NCBI GenBank assembly: GCA_904502115.1
Contig: CAJGDW010000003.1
Location: 1 to 41,106 of the forward strand
Length of the DNA stretch: 41,106 nt
Direction of reading: 5' to 3'
DNA from: Paludibacteraceae bacterium
GTDB lineage: Bacteria; Bacteroidota; Bacteroidia; Bacteroidales; Paludibacteraceae
The stretch's first letter is position 1; every line of letters starts with the position of its first letter. A program made the position numbers and the translations under genes. The notes under the pieces were generated by a model. That model was not told the DNA's origin. It saw nothing but the letters and a program-made list of their open reading frames with translations, and did not search any database. Shown one piece after another: positions 8,061-16,241 of this stretch.

Positions 8061-8802
8061 CTTCCTTTGTTTCTTCTAATTGAGCAATGTAGTTATTGGC
8101 CAACTCAAGCGAGTTGATCTTACCTACATCCAAAAGTTGTAAATTTTCTTGTTCCCACCCATAGATAGGGTATTTTAGGCATTGATCAAGGTAGAAATCA
8201 ATAATAGAGAATTTATCTGGGTAGGGATTCATTTCGGCAAACAATAGGGGCGAAAAACAATGAATTCCACCAAAAGCGTATGGCGTAAGTGTGTTGATAT
8301 CTATGTCTGAGTAGGGCGATTTTACTTCGCCAGTTTGCGTATTGGTCCATGCTTTTAGGCGCATGTCTTTGTCAAACAATAAATACCTACTGCTTTTGCG
8401 GTTGCTCACCAACAGGGTGGCTGCCGCTTTTTTATTGGTGTGCTCTGCCACTAATTGGGCTAAATTAGCATTCGATAAAATATCAACATTGTGTATTAAA
8501 AAAGAATCATCACCCAATAAAGGAATTGCTTTTTTTACCGCACCGCCTGTCTCTAACAATGCTGCTCGCTCATCTGATATGGCTACGGGAACGTCTTTCC
8601 AGTTTTGTTGGAGGTAATCAATAATTTGCTCGCCAAAATGGTGGATGTTGATGACAAAATCTGTCATCCCACTACTTTGTAGTTTTTCCATTACGTGGCC
8701 CAAAAGTGGTTTTCCTTGAATAGGCACCAATGCTTTTGGCATGGTGTCGGTAATGGGTTTAAGTCGAGTTCCTAATCCTGCAGCAAAGACAAAGGCTTTC
8801 AT
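8053..8802 (-). CDS. murU: MurU-like sugar-phosphate nucleotidyltransferase
   Basis: The protein begins MKAFVFAAGLGTRLKPIT, the nucleotide-binding loop of the sugar nucleotidyltransferase family, with KALVPIQGKPLL supplying the conserved lysine region and HNVDIL the metal-binding aspartate. By homology and by its position directly after an AmgK-type kinase it probably converts N-acetylmuramate 1-phosphate to UDP-MurNAc in peptidoglycan recycling. I chose the ATG at 8802 (249 residues): it gives an ATGA overlap with the kinase stop and begins exactly at the family motif. An upstream in-frame ATG at 8814 would add four residues. A glucose-1-phosphate or mannose-1-phosphate nucleotidyltransferase is the main alternative. 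Confidence 0.75.
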   Translation of the reverse strand: MKAFVFAAGLGTRLKPITDTMPKALVPIQGKPLLGHVMEKLQSSGMTDFVINIHHFGEQIIDYLQQNWKDVPVAISDERAALLETGGAVKKAIPLLGDDSFLIHNVDILSNANLAQLVAEHTNKKAAATLLVSNRKSSRYLLFDKDMRLKAWTNTQTGEVKSPYSDIDINTLTPYAFGGIHCFSPLLFAEMNPYPDKFSIIDFYLDQCLKYPIYGWEQENLQLLDVGKINSLELANNYIAQLEETKEVK

Positions 8803-10226
8803 TCTTTTGAACAATTAAAATATTGGGTAATTTTTCTTTCACGGTGTTGTAAACGTACCTGTACACCAAATTTTTGGGCAATGTGTTCGGCTAGGTGTTG
8901 GGCACCGTAAACCGAGCGGTGTTGTCCACCCGTGCAGCCAAAACTAAATTGCAAGTGCGTAAATCCACGCTTTACGTAACGTTCTACGGCAGGGTCGGCT
9001 AAGGCGTAGATGTGTTCCATAAAGGTTAAAATCTCGCCGTCTTCTTCTAAAAAGTCAATTACTTCCTGGTCTAAACCAGTTAGTTTTTTATAAGGTTCGT
9101 ACCTGCCTGGGTTATGAATAGCACGGCAGTCAAATACAAAACCGCCTCCGTTGCCCGAATAATCGGTGGGGATGCCTTTTTTGTACGAAAAACTGTACAC
9201 ATCAACACAAAGTTTGTTGCTGTCGATATTAGCAGACTGTGTGTCTTTATATTGATCTACCAATGTTTGCAATACACTAACCAAATAAGGGTATCGGGTG
9301 TAGTCGTTTTGCCCTAAGAGTTGCTTTAGTTGGGCAATGGCAAATGGAATGCTGGCAATAAAGTGAGCTTTTTGTTCTACCAATCCTCTAAAACCGTATG
9401 CGCCCAATACTTGCAAGGTTCTAAACAAAGCAAAAAGGGCTATTTGTTGCGAAAATTCTGCATCATTTATGTTGTAATAGGGTTGTAGGGCTATCTTGTA
9501 TGTTTCGATAAGTGATGCGCGTAAACTATCGGGCATATTGGCCTTGGCTTGGTAAATAAACGATACCAAATCGTAGTAAAAAGGCCCCTTTCTGCCTCCT
9601 TGATAGTCGATAAAATAGGGTTCGTTGTTCACCACCATTACGTTGCGGCTCTGAAAATCACGGTACATAAAGGTGGGGGTGTCTACTGCCAAAAGGTCGG
9701 CGCAAAGAGCATCAAAATCATCTTCTAACCAAGCTTCGTTAAATTCTACGCCCGATGGTTTAAGAAATTCGTACTTAAAATAGTTTAAGTCCCAATAAAC
9801 GGTGCGCTTGTCAAAGGATGCTTGTGGGTAGCAGATGGAAAAATCGAGGTTTTTGGCTACTTCAAACTGAATACGGGGCAATTGAGCAATGGTTTTATGA
9901 AGCAGTGTAACAGTGATTTCATCATAACCTTTGGCAATGTGGTCAAAAAACAACGATTCATCGCCCAAATCGCTCAAAAGGTAATATTGTTGGTTGTCCG
10001 ATACGGCCAATACAGTAGGCACGGCAATACCGCAGTTGGCCATTTGCTCGGATAGTATCAAAAAGGCTTGGTTCTCTTTCTGATCGGCACCGTATACAGC
10101 AATGTAACTTTGTTCACCTTGCCATAGGCGATAATAGACCCTATTAGAGCCAGAGCCCGCCAATAACCTATGTTGGGTTGGTCGGGCTCCGGTGTATGAT
10201 TCAAAGAGGCAGAATAAACACTCCAT
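8799..10226 (-). CDS. amgK: Aminosugar kinase (AmgK-like) fused to RapZ C-terminal domain
   Basis: A 475-residue two-domain protein. Residues about 15-330 form an APH/choline-kinase-like fold: YRDFQSRN at 188-195 is the Brenner catalytic loop (Asp190, Asn195) and FIDYQGGRKGP at 206-215 holds the metal-binding Asp207. Residues about 339-470 match the C-terminal half of RapZ, with FDCRAIHNPGRY (365-376), LTGLDQEVIDFL and the invariant GCTGGQHRSVY (430-440). In E. coli this domain binds glucosamine-6-phosphate and acts as the GlmZ adaptor; the RapZ P-loop kinase half is absent here. With MurU next door the kinase most likely makes the anomeric 1-phosphate of MurNAc or GlcNAc. The gene starts three bases after the stop of the coiled-coil protein and overlaps murU by four bases. 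The substrate and the sensing role are inferred. Confidence 0.8.
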   Translation of the reverse strand: MECLFCLFESYTGARPTQHRLLAGSGSNRVYYRLWQGEQSYIAVYGADQKENQAFLILSEQMANCGIAVPTVLAVSDNQQYYLLSDLGDESLFFDHIAKGYDEITVTLLHKTIAQLPRIQFEVAKNLDFSICYPQASFDKRTVYWDLNYFKYEFLKPSGVEFNEAWLEDDFDALCADLLAVDTPTFMYRDFQSRNVMVVNNEPYFIDYQGGRKGPFYYDLVSFIYQAKANMPDSLRASLIETYKIALQPYYNINDAEFSQQIALFALFRTLQVLGAYGFRGLVEQKAHFIASIPFAIAQLKQLLGQNDYTRYPYLVSVLQTLVDQYKDTQSANIDSNKLCVDVYSFSYKKGIPTDYSGNGGGFVFDCRAIHNPGRYEPYKKLTGLDQEVIDFLEEDGEILTFMEHIYALADPAVERYVKRGFTHLQFSFGCTGGQHRSVYGAQHLAEHIAQKFGVQVRLQHRERKITQYFNCSKE

Positions 10227-10229
10227 CTT

Positions 10230-11021
10230 TTATTTTTTGCTTTTTTGTAAGGTATTTGATTTAGGTTTTTCTTTTTCTAAATCAGAAATAACATTGTTTT
10301 TCTTGTTAAGGTCAGAACGAACGTTGTCAATTTTATCGTTAATCTTTTTCAATTCTTCTTCCAACTCGTTCTTTTCGTTTAGTAATTTTTGAGCTTTCTT
10401 CTCTTCTTTTTCAAGTTTCTTGGTATCAACGTTTAGATCGTTTTCGCCAATAATGGTTCTGCTTGCTTCAAATTTTAATTGAGCATCGGCATTTTTCTTG
10501 ATTTTCTTTTCAATCTTAGTGCGTTGTTTTTCTAGTTTGCTCAATTCTTTGTCGATACCTTTATATTCTTCTTTATGTGCTTCCATCGCTAGATTATATC
10601 GATAATTTTGCACATCCAAATCCAAACTAATTAACCATTCGTATACTTTGGCAGTGGTAATAGAATCTTCGGTAGGAACAATGAAATTATCGTAACCTTG
10701 CGAAAGAATCATGTTGATGGTTCCTGCATTTTTAGAACCCGTAAATTGAATATACATATCGAAGGTTTTATTCCAAATGTAGTTGTATTTGATACCTTTG
10801 AAATTATAAAAGTTCTTCTTTTTGCTTCCTTCTACGCCTTCTTTTTCAAGTCGTTCAACAACTGCATTTTCGATGTCTTCAACAGGGTATTCGTAGGTAA
10901 TGGTATAACCCATTATAAGATTCTTGTCGTAGTTTAGAACCGTTTTAACTTCTGGTTTGGCTTGAGCCATTGCCATACATGCCATAAAGCATGCTGTGCA
11001 AAAAATAAGAATTCGTTTCAT
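10230..11021 (-). CDS. Exported coiled-coil protein, unknown function
   Basis: A 263-residue protein with a Sec signal peptide (about 1-19, ending AMA). Residues about 22-140 form a compact domain without a motif I recognise. From about 150 to 255 the sequence is a highly charged K/E-rich coiled coil with repeats such as KLEKQRTKIEKKIKK and ELEEELKKINDKI. It carries no lipobox and no sorting domain, so a periplasmic location is most likely. It has its own promoter-like box just upstream and lies three bases before the kinase-RapZ gene, so the two are probably cotranscribed. Coding is supported by the signal peptide and operon spacing; the function is unknown. Confidence 0.75.
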   Translation of the reverse strand: MKRILIFCTACFMACMAMAQAKPEVKTVLNYDKNLIMGYTITYEYPVEDIENAVVERLEKEGVEGSKKKNFYNFKGIKYNYIWNKTFDMYIQFTGSKNAGTINMILSQGYDNFIVPTEDSITTAKVYEWLISLDLDVQNYRYNLAMEAHKEEYKGIDKELSKLEKQRTKIEKKIKKNADAQLKFEASRTIIGENDLNVDTKKLEKEEKKAQKLLNEKNELEEELKKINDKIDNVRSDLNKKNNVISDLEKEKPKSNTLQKSKK

Positions 11022-11044
11022 ATTGATATACGTCTAATTTTACG

Positions 11045-11052
11045 CAAAGGTA
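11045..11052 (-). promoter_or_regulatory. Candidate -7 promoter box for coiled-coil/amgK/murU genes
   Basis: The minus strand reads TACCTTTG, a full match to TAnnTTTG, followed by CG. It lies between the stop of the outer-membrane protein gene (11064) and the ATG at 11021, giving a leader of roughly 15-18 bases. No clear -33 TTTG is seen. Confidence 0.55.
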
Positions 11053-11063
11053 TAAAAAGTTTT

Positions 11064-13490
11064 CTAAAAATCGGTACTCATATCGTCTTCAAAACCGTCT
11101 GACATGTTCTGGTTGTTAGGTTGAGGGGTTTTGTTTCTTTTGGGTTTCATGTTGCCAAAATTGTAAGATAATGACAGTCTGTAGTTTCTGCCAATAGAGG
11201 TGGTAGCACTTTCTTGGTAGAAGTTATCGCTCCATGATGTTCTTACACTATGTGAGCGCGAGTTAAGAATGTCGTTAACCGTAAAGTTGATGCTCAATGC
11301 TTTGTCAAGGAACGACGCCTTGATGCCTGCGTTTAATCCGTATCGATGATCGACACTACCTTGCGCTACTAAGCGGGGAGCATTGTAGTAGGCGGTTACT
11401 TGTGCCGATAAATTACTTAGTATTTTAACATTGGCATTGATGCGAGCATTCCAAGAGAAATTTTCGGTACGGGCAATGTTGTATTCCTTGTTCTCGCCCA
11501 AACAGTAGTAGTAACCTGTAACGCTGGTAGTTAAATCAAGGTAATTCTTGAATAACCTGTTTTTGGCAATTAGTTCAATGCCAGCATTGTGCGAATAGTT
11601 AATATTCTCGAACGTGTTTTCCATTACACCGGTTTCGTTTAGCTTGCTTACGCGTTGAATTACGTTTTCGGTGTACGAGTAGTACAAACCAGCCGATAGG
11701 GTATGTAAATCCCAGGTTTTTAAGTAGTTCAATTCTACGTTGTTGCTAAACTCAGGCATCAACCAAGGGTTGCCGTAACTGATGTTGGTGGGGTCTGTTC
11801 TATCAACGTAATTGTTGATGGCATTTCCCCTTGGTCGGTTAATGCGACGGGTGTAATTTACTTGTATTTCGTTCGATTGGGGTAATTCGAACGACAGATA
11901 GGCAGATGGGAACGCTTGAAAGTACGAGCGGTTAATGCCATTGGCTTGTGTAATGGTTTCCTCGGCTCTTACTCCTACCTGGAATCCAAACCAATCAAAT
12001 TTATTACCATAACTAGCGTATAGAGCATATATTTGTTCGGTGTACAAGAATGGATTGTATCGATCAGCTATTTCTGTGTGATCTTTATCGAACGATCTGT
12101 CTTTGCTGTCTTGATAGTCAAAACTTGCTTTTGCTCCCACCTCTAACTTAGAGTTGGGCGTAAATTTATTGTAGTAATCAACCTGTGCCGATGCACTGTG
12201 TCCAAACTCATTCTGTTGTTGGTATTCGGTTGTTTGGCTTATGTTTCCTGTATTGTTTTGCCAATTGTGGTAATCGCTATTGCTGTTTCGTAAAAAACCA
12301 AAGTAATTAAGGTTGGCACTAATTTCTTCCTTGTCTTCTACAAATTTGTGTTTAAAGTCGACTGTGGCATTGTAAAAAGCCATGTCGCCTAAGCTATTGG
12401 TTGTTCTGTTGCGTACCGCAGTGGTATCTTTGTCTTGGTTTAAGGTGGTGTAGTGAATCAGGTTATTTCGCTCAAAACGGTTGTAAGCACCAAACGCACT
12501 CATGCCAATTTCGTTCTTTTGGTCGATGCGATAGGTAAAACCTGTACGCAAAAATCCGTTGTAGAACTTATTGATGTTATTGTTGCTTTGATTCAGGTAC
12601 GTAGTATCTGCTCCTTCTTCAAACGATGTTCTGTTGTTATAGCTGGAACGGTTGCGCAAGTTGTGTCTGCCCGATGCATTTAAAAAGAAATCCCACTTTG
12701 AGTTGTTGTAGGTAAAGTTTAATCCTAAGTTGGCACCAGGGTAGTCGTTGCCCTCTTGGTAATTTGCACCCGCATTGACACTGCCAAAATAACCACCCTT
12801 GTGCGATTCTTTTAGTACGATATTGATAATACCTACACTACCTTCTGGATTGTATTTGGCCGATGGATTGGTGATAAGTTCCACTTTCTCGATCGATTCG
12901 GCAGGAAGCATTTCTAAGATTTGACCTTTGTCGCTACCCGATAAACCCGATGGTTTGCCGTTGATCCAAAGTTCTACAGAAGAATTGTTACGCAAAGAAA
13001 CATTTCCTTCGGTATCAATTTCGACCGATGGAATATTTTCCAAAACTTCGCTTGCCGAAGCTCCTTCTGCCAAAATATTGTCGGCAACATTGAAGACTTT
13101 CTTGTCTAACTCTAGTTGCATGGCAGATTTCTGCCCAGTTACCTCTACCTCTTTCAGCAATTTAGCATCCTCTTCCATAATAATCGTATTTAAACGTACA
13201 TGAGGTTTGAGGGGTGATAGTTGTAGTGCCTTTTTATACGATTTATAACCCACAAAACTGATGGTAAGGATATAATCACCTTTGTCGGCAAAAAGTTCAA
13301 AATGACCATCGATATCCGACATTGCACCGGAAATTAATTGATTGTTAGTGTTGTATAGTGCAATATTTACGTATGCAAATGGTTCGTTGTTAGAACCATC
13401 AATGAGTTTGCCACTAACTTTTAGGTCGTTTGCAGCCCACAAAGAGGTAATACAAGTGAGCGTAAGTAGTACAAGGAATAGTTTTTTCAT
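11064..13490 (-). CDS. TonB-dependent receptor-like outer-membrane beta-barrel protein
   Basis: An 808-residue outer-membrane protein. A signal peptide spans about 1-19 (ending SLWA). Residues about 24-105 form a carboxypeptidase-D-regulatory-like domain (VSGKLIDGSNNEPFAYVNIAL ... GDYILTISFVGYKSY). A plug domain follows at about 125-235, with VLENIPSVEID and VELITNPSAKYNPEGSVGIINIVLK. The rest is an OMP_b-brl_3-type beta-barrel rich in alternating aromatic residues. It would import or bind an unknown ligand. There is no SusD partner next to it, so it is not a glycan-utilisation SusC of the usual kind. The C-terminal tail is polar and acidic. It lies 51 bases after aroQ on the same strand, so cotranscription with ilvE-aroQ is possible but not certain. 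Confidence 0.85.
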   Translation of the reverse strand: MKKLFLVLLTLTCITSLWAANDLKVSGKLIDGSNNEPFAYVNIALYNTNNQLISGAMSDIDGHFELFADKGDYILTISFVGYKSYKKALQLSPLKPHVRLNTIIMEEDAKLLKEVEVTGQKSAMQLELDKKVFNVADNILAEGASASEVLENIPSVEIDTEGNVSLRNNSSVELWINGKPSGLSGSDKGQILEMLPAESIEKVELITNPSAKYNPEGSVGIINIVLKESHKGGYFGSVNAGANYQEGNDYPGANLGLNFTYNNSKWDFFLNASGRHNLRNRSSYNNRTSFEEGADTTYLNQSNNNINKFYNGFLRTGFTYRIDQKNEIGMSAFGAYNRFERNNLIHYTTLNQDKDTTAVRNRTTNSLGDMAFYNATVDFKHKFVEDKEEISANLNYFGFLRNSNSDYHNWQNNTGNISQTTEYQQQNEFGHSASAQVDYYNKFTPNSKLEVGAKASFDYQDSKDRSFDKDHTEIADRYNPFLYTEQIYALYASYGNKFDWFGFQVGVRAEETITQANGINRSYFQAFPSAYLSFELPQSNEIQVNYTRRINRPRGNAINNYVDRTDPTNISYGNPWLMPEFSNNVELNYLKTWDLHTLSAGLYYSYTENVIQRVSKLNETGVMENTFENINYSHNAGIELIAKNRLFKNYLDLTTSVTGYYYCLGENKEYNIARTENFSWNARINANVKILSNLSAQVTAYYNAPRLVAQGSVDHRYGLNAGIKASFLDKALSINFTVNDILNSRSHSVRTSWSDNFYQESATTSIGRNYRLSLSYNFGNMKPKRNKTPQPNNQNMSDGFEDDMSTDF

Positions 13491-13541
13491 GCAGGTTAGA
13501 CGAGATGAAAAGCTAAAGGTTTAATAAGGGATGTGTTTTTT

Positions 13542-13955
13542 TTAGAAAAAACTGCGCAATGCCAGTTCGTAAGATTTTAATCCAAAGCCAGAAATGCACC
13601 CTTTGCAAACAGGAGTCAAAAACGACTCGTGTCTGTAGCTTTCTCTTGCAAAAACATTCGATAAATGCACTTCTATAACGGGGGTGGTGATGGCTTTAAT
13701 GGCATCGCCTATGGCAATAGAGGTGTGGGTATATGCACCGGCATTCAAAACAATGCCGGTGTATGAAAATCCCACTTCGTGTAGTTTGTTGATAAGTTCC
13801 CCCTCAACATTCGATTGATAATAATCAATTTGAACCGATGGAAATTGGTTGCGCAATGTGCTTAGGTATTGCTCAAATCCTTGGTTCCCGTATATTTCGG
13901 GTTCACGTGTGCCTAACAAATTAAGGTTAGGACCATTGATGATGATAAATTTCAT
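13542..13955 (-). CDS. aroQ: 3-dehydroquinate dehydratase, type II
   Basis: A 137-residue protein of normal length for the type II enzyme, which dehydrates 3-dehydroquinate to 3-dehydroshikimate in the shikimate pathway as a dodecamer. The N-terminal INGPNLNLLGTREPEIYG carries the catalytic Tyr22, NAGAYTHTS (71-79) forms the substrate loop, and EVHLSN (95-100) carries His97, the expected general acid. The start codon shares one base with the ilvE stop (TAATG), so aroQ is translationally coupled to ilvE. Confidence 0.95.
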   Translation of the reverse strand: MKFIIINGPNLNLLGTREPEIYGNQGFEQYLSTLRNQFPSVQIDYYQSNVEGELINKLHEVGFSYTGIVLNAGAYTHTSIAIGDAIKAITTPVIEVHLSNVFARESYRHESFLTPVCKGCISGFGLKSYELALRSFF

Positions 13956-14974
13956 TATTCAACAAAAGTAATCCAACCGTGTGTATCGGGTTCGTCGCCG
14001 TATTGAATAGCACGCAATTTGTTGTACAATTTGGTGCTGATAGGGCCTGGCTTGCCGTCTTTTGAGAATACGTACGATTTGTTGTTATCCAAGTCGTCAA
14101 GACGTTGAATAGGGCTGATAACAGCAGCAGTACCGCAAGCACCTGCTTCTTCGAATGTGCTTAATTCTTCTTCGGCAATAGGACGACGTTCTACTTTAAG
14201 ACCCAAATCTTCTGCCAATACCATCAAACTCTTGTTGGTAATAGAAGGAAGAATAGAAGACGATTTTGGAGTGATGTAGGTATTATCTTTGATAGCAAAG
14301 AAGTTAGCTGCACCGCATTCGTCGATGTATTTCTTTTCTTTGGCATCCAAATAGAATTCAGATGAATAACCTTTTTCGTGTGCTTCTTGGTGAGCTGCCA
14401 AACTAGCTGCATAGTTGCCACCTACTTTGTAGATACCAGTACCAAGAGGAGCAGAACGGTCGTATTTGCGGGTAATTACGTATGGGTTGGTAGAGAAACC
14501 ACCTTTAAAGTAAGGACCTACAGGTGATACAAACACGATGAACAAATAATCTTTAGCAGGGCTAACACCAATTTGTGGGGTGTAACCAAACAATACAGGA
14601 CGGATATACAAAGCTGCACCGCTTTCGTAAGGAGGTACAAATTCGATGTTTGCTTTTACAGCCATCAAAACTGCTTTTTCAAAAACGCCTTCTGGCAATG
14701 GAGGCATGCAAATGCCGTTGCAAGACGATGCCATACGTTTGGCATTTTCGTCGATACGGAAAATGCGGATTTTGCCGTCTTTTCCTTTAAATGCTTTTAA
14801 ACCTTCAAAAGCTTCTTGACCATAGTGCAAGCAAGTTGCAGCCATGTGTAAGTTTACTGTTTCTTCTGTGTGAAGTTCTAATTCTCCCCATTGACCGTTG
14901 TGGTATTCACAACGAACGTTGGCATTTGTCTTCATGTAGCCAAAGCCTAGTTCAGACCAATTGATATTTTCCAT
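13955..14974 (-). CDS. ilvE: Branched-chain amino acid aminotransferase
   Basis: A 339-residue PLP-dependent fold-type IV transaminase of the longer BCAT group that also includes the eukaryotic enzymes. It interconverts leucine, isoleucine and valine with their 2-oxo acids. HYGQEAFEGLKAF (50-62) is the conserved substrate loop and the PLP lysine is Lys183 in GIYKVGGNYAAS. DECGAANFFAI and GACGTAAVISPI are further family motifs. It is the first gene on the minus strand here, with a promoter-like box at 15004-15011, and is followed by aroQ with a one-base overlap. Confidence 0.95.
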   Translation of the reverse strand: MENINWSELGFGYMKTNANVRCEYHNGQWGELELHTEETVNLHMAATCLHYGQEAFEGLKAFKGKDGKIRIFRIDENAKRMASSCNGICMPPLPEGVFEKAVLMAVKANIEFVPPYESGAALYIRPVLFGYTPQIGVSPAKDYLFIVFVSPVGPYFKGGFSTNPYVITRKYDRSAPLGTGIYKVGGNYAASLAAHQEAHEKGYSSEFYLDAKEKKYIDECGAANFFAIKDNTYITPKSSSILPSITNKSLMVLAEDLGLKVERRPIAEEELSTFEEAGACGTAAVISPIQRLDDLDNNKSYVFSKDGKPGPISTKLYNKLRAIQYGDEPDTHGWITFVE

Positions 14975-15003
14975 ATATGTTAGTGATTATAATTTTCCGC
15001 TTG

Positions 15004-15011
15004 CAAAAATA
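15004..15011 (-). promoter_or_regulatory. Candidate -7 promoter box for ilvE-aroQ
   Basis: The minus strand reads TATTTTTG followed by CAAGC, a full match to TAnnTTTG. The predicted start lies about 20-25 bases before the ilvE ATG. A -33 box is not evident. The 193-base gap to lpxK (14975-15167) is AT-rich and holds this and the opposing candidate promoter; I see nothing else in it. Confidence 0.5.
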
Positions 15012-15097
15012 CAAAAAATGTTGGATTGTTAAGGCGCTATTTTACAAAATTGCGTTATCGTTTGCATTTATTAGTACGAAATTAGAGTAAAATTTAT

Positions 15098-15105
15098 TAT
15101 ATTTG
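15098..15105 (+). promoter_or_regulatory. Candidate -7 promoter box for lpxK-punA
   Basis: The bases TATATTTG match TAnnTTTG. The predicted start near 15112 would give a leader of about 55 bases before the lpxK ATG at 15168. No convincing -33 TTTG is present. Confidence 0.45.
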
Positions 15106-15167
15106 TGATTGCGTAGTAATAAATGCTTTGTAAAAGTGTTTTTACTAGGAATTTAACCTAAAAAACT

Positions 15168-16241
15168 ATGAAATTACGTTGGTATTTATGGCCGTTTGCG
15201 TGGCTGTATGGACTTGCAGTATACATTCGAAATTGTCTGTTTGATTGGGGATGGAAAAAATCTCGTTCCTTTCAAACAGCCGTCATATCGGTTGGAAACA
15301 TAACAGCAGGTGGAACTGGTAAAACTCCTCATGTTGAATACATTTTGAGTGTGTTGCAGCAACAGTTTCCTGTGGCGATGGTGAGTCGTGGCTACAAACG
15401 TAAATCGCGTGGTTTGCAAGTGGCAACCCCTAGCAGCGATAGCCGTCAAATAGGCGATGAACCCTTTCAAATCTACCAGAAATTTCCCAATGCGGTGGTG
15501 GTAGCAGATGCCAATAGATGCAGAGCCATAGATTACATCGAAAAGTACCATCCTGTTACCGATGCCATTGTTTTGGACGATGCTTTTCAGCACCGATACG
15601 TAGAACCTGGACTATCTGTGTTATTGATAGATTATAATCGTCTGATAACAAAAGATAAGTTGCTGCCTGTTGGAAATTTACGCGAGTCGACTCTTTCACG
15701 CTATCGTGCATCGGTTATTATTATTACCAAATGTCCATCTACACTTAAACCCATTGACTTACGTAATTTATACAACGAAATCTCGCCCCGACCTTATCAG
15801 CGATTGTTTTATACAACCTACCAGTACGATTCGCTGCAGTCTATATTTACCAGTCAAACCCTACCATTAACCAATGATATGGAGGTTTTGGTGGTTTCAG
15901 GTATAGCTCAACCCAAACCAATGTTGTCCTATTTGTCGCAGCATGTGGCATCTGTAAATGCTATATCGTTTGCAGACCACCATCATTTTTCCCAAAAAGA
16001 TTGGAAAAAGATACAAAAGCGTTTTGACGAGATGAGTGGTTCTAACAAATGTATTGTTGTAACCGAAAAGGATGCAGTTAAATTGCGCGCGCAAAAAATT
16101 ATACCCGAATCACTTAAAGACAAGGTTTGGGTATTGCCTATAAAGGTTAGTTTCTTGCAAAATGCCGAAAAGGATTTTAATAAACTTATGATAGACTATG
16201 TTAGCAAAAATAAACGAGACAGCGAGTTTTTTAACCGCTAA
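15168..16241 (+). CDS. lpxK: Tetraacyldisaccharide 4'-kinase (lipid A)
   Basis: A 357-residue membrane-associated kinase that adds the 4'-phosphate to the lipid A disaccharide at the inner face of the cytoplasmic membrane. An N-terminal hydrophobic segment (about 6-26) provides membrane contact. The P-loop GGTGKTP occupies residues 48-54 within the family motif VGNITAGGTGKTPH. VSRGYKRKSRG, GDEP, VVADANR and VLDDAFQHR (the last bearing catalytic acidic residues) are all conserved LpxK blocks. Its last 44 bases overlap the start of punA in another frame. It indicates a Gram-negative envelope with lipid A. Confidence 0.95.
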   Translation: MKLRWYLWPFAWLYGLAVYIRNCLFDWGWKKSRSFQTAVISVGNITAGGTGKTPHVEYILSVLQQQFPVAMVSRGYKRKSRGLQVATPSSDSRQIGDEPFQIYQKFPNAVVVADANRCRAIDYIEKYHPVTDAIVLDDAFQHRYVEPGLSVLLIDYNRLITKDKLLPVGNLRESTLSRYRASVIIITKCPSTLKPIDLRNLYNEISPRPYQRLFYTTYQYDSLQSIFTSQTLPLTNDMEVLVVSGIAQPKPMLSYLSQHVASVNAISFADHHHFSQKDWKKIQKRFDEMSGSNKCIVVTEKDAVKLRAQKIIPESLKDKVWVLPIKVSFLQNAEKDFNKLMIDYVSKNKRDSEFFNR

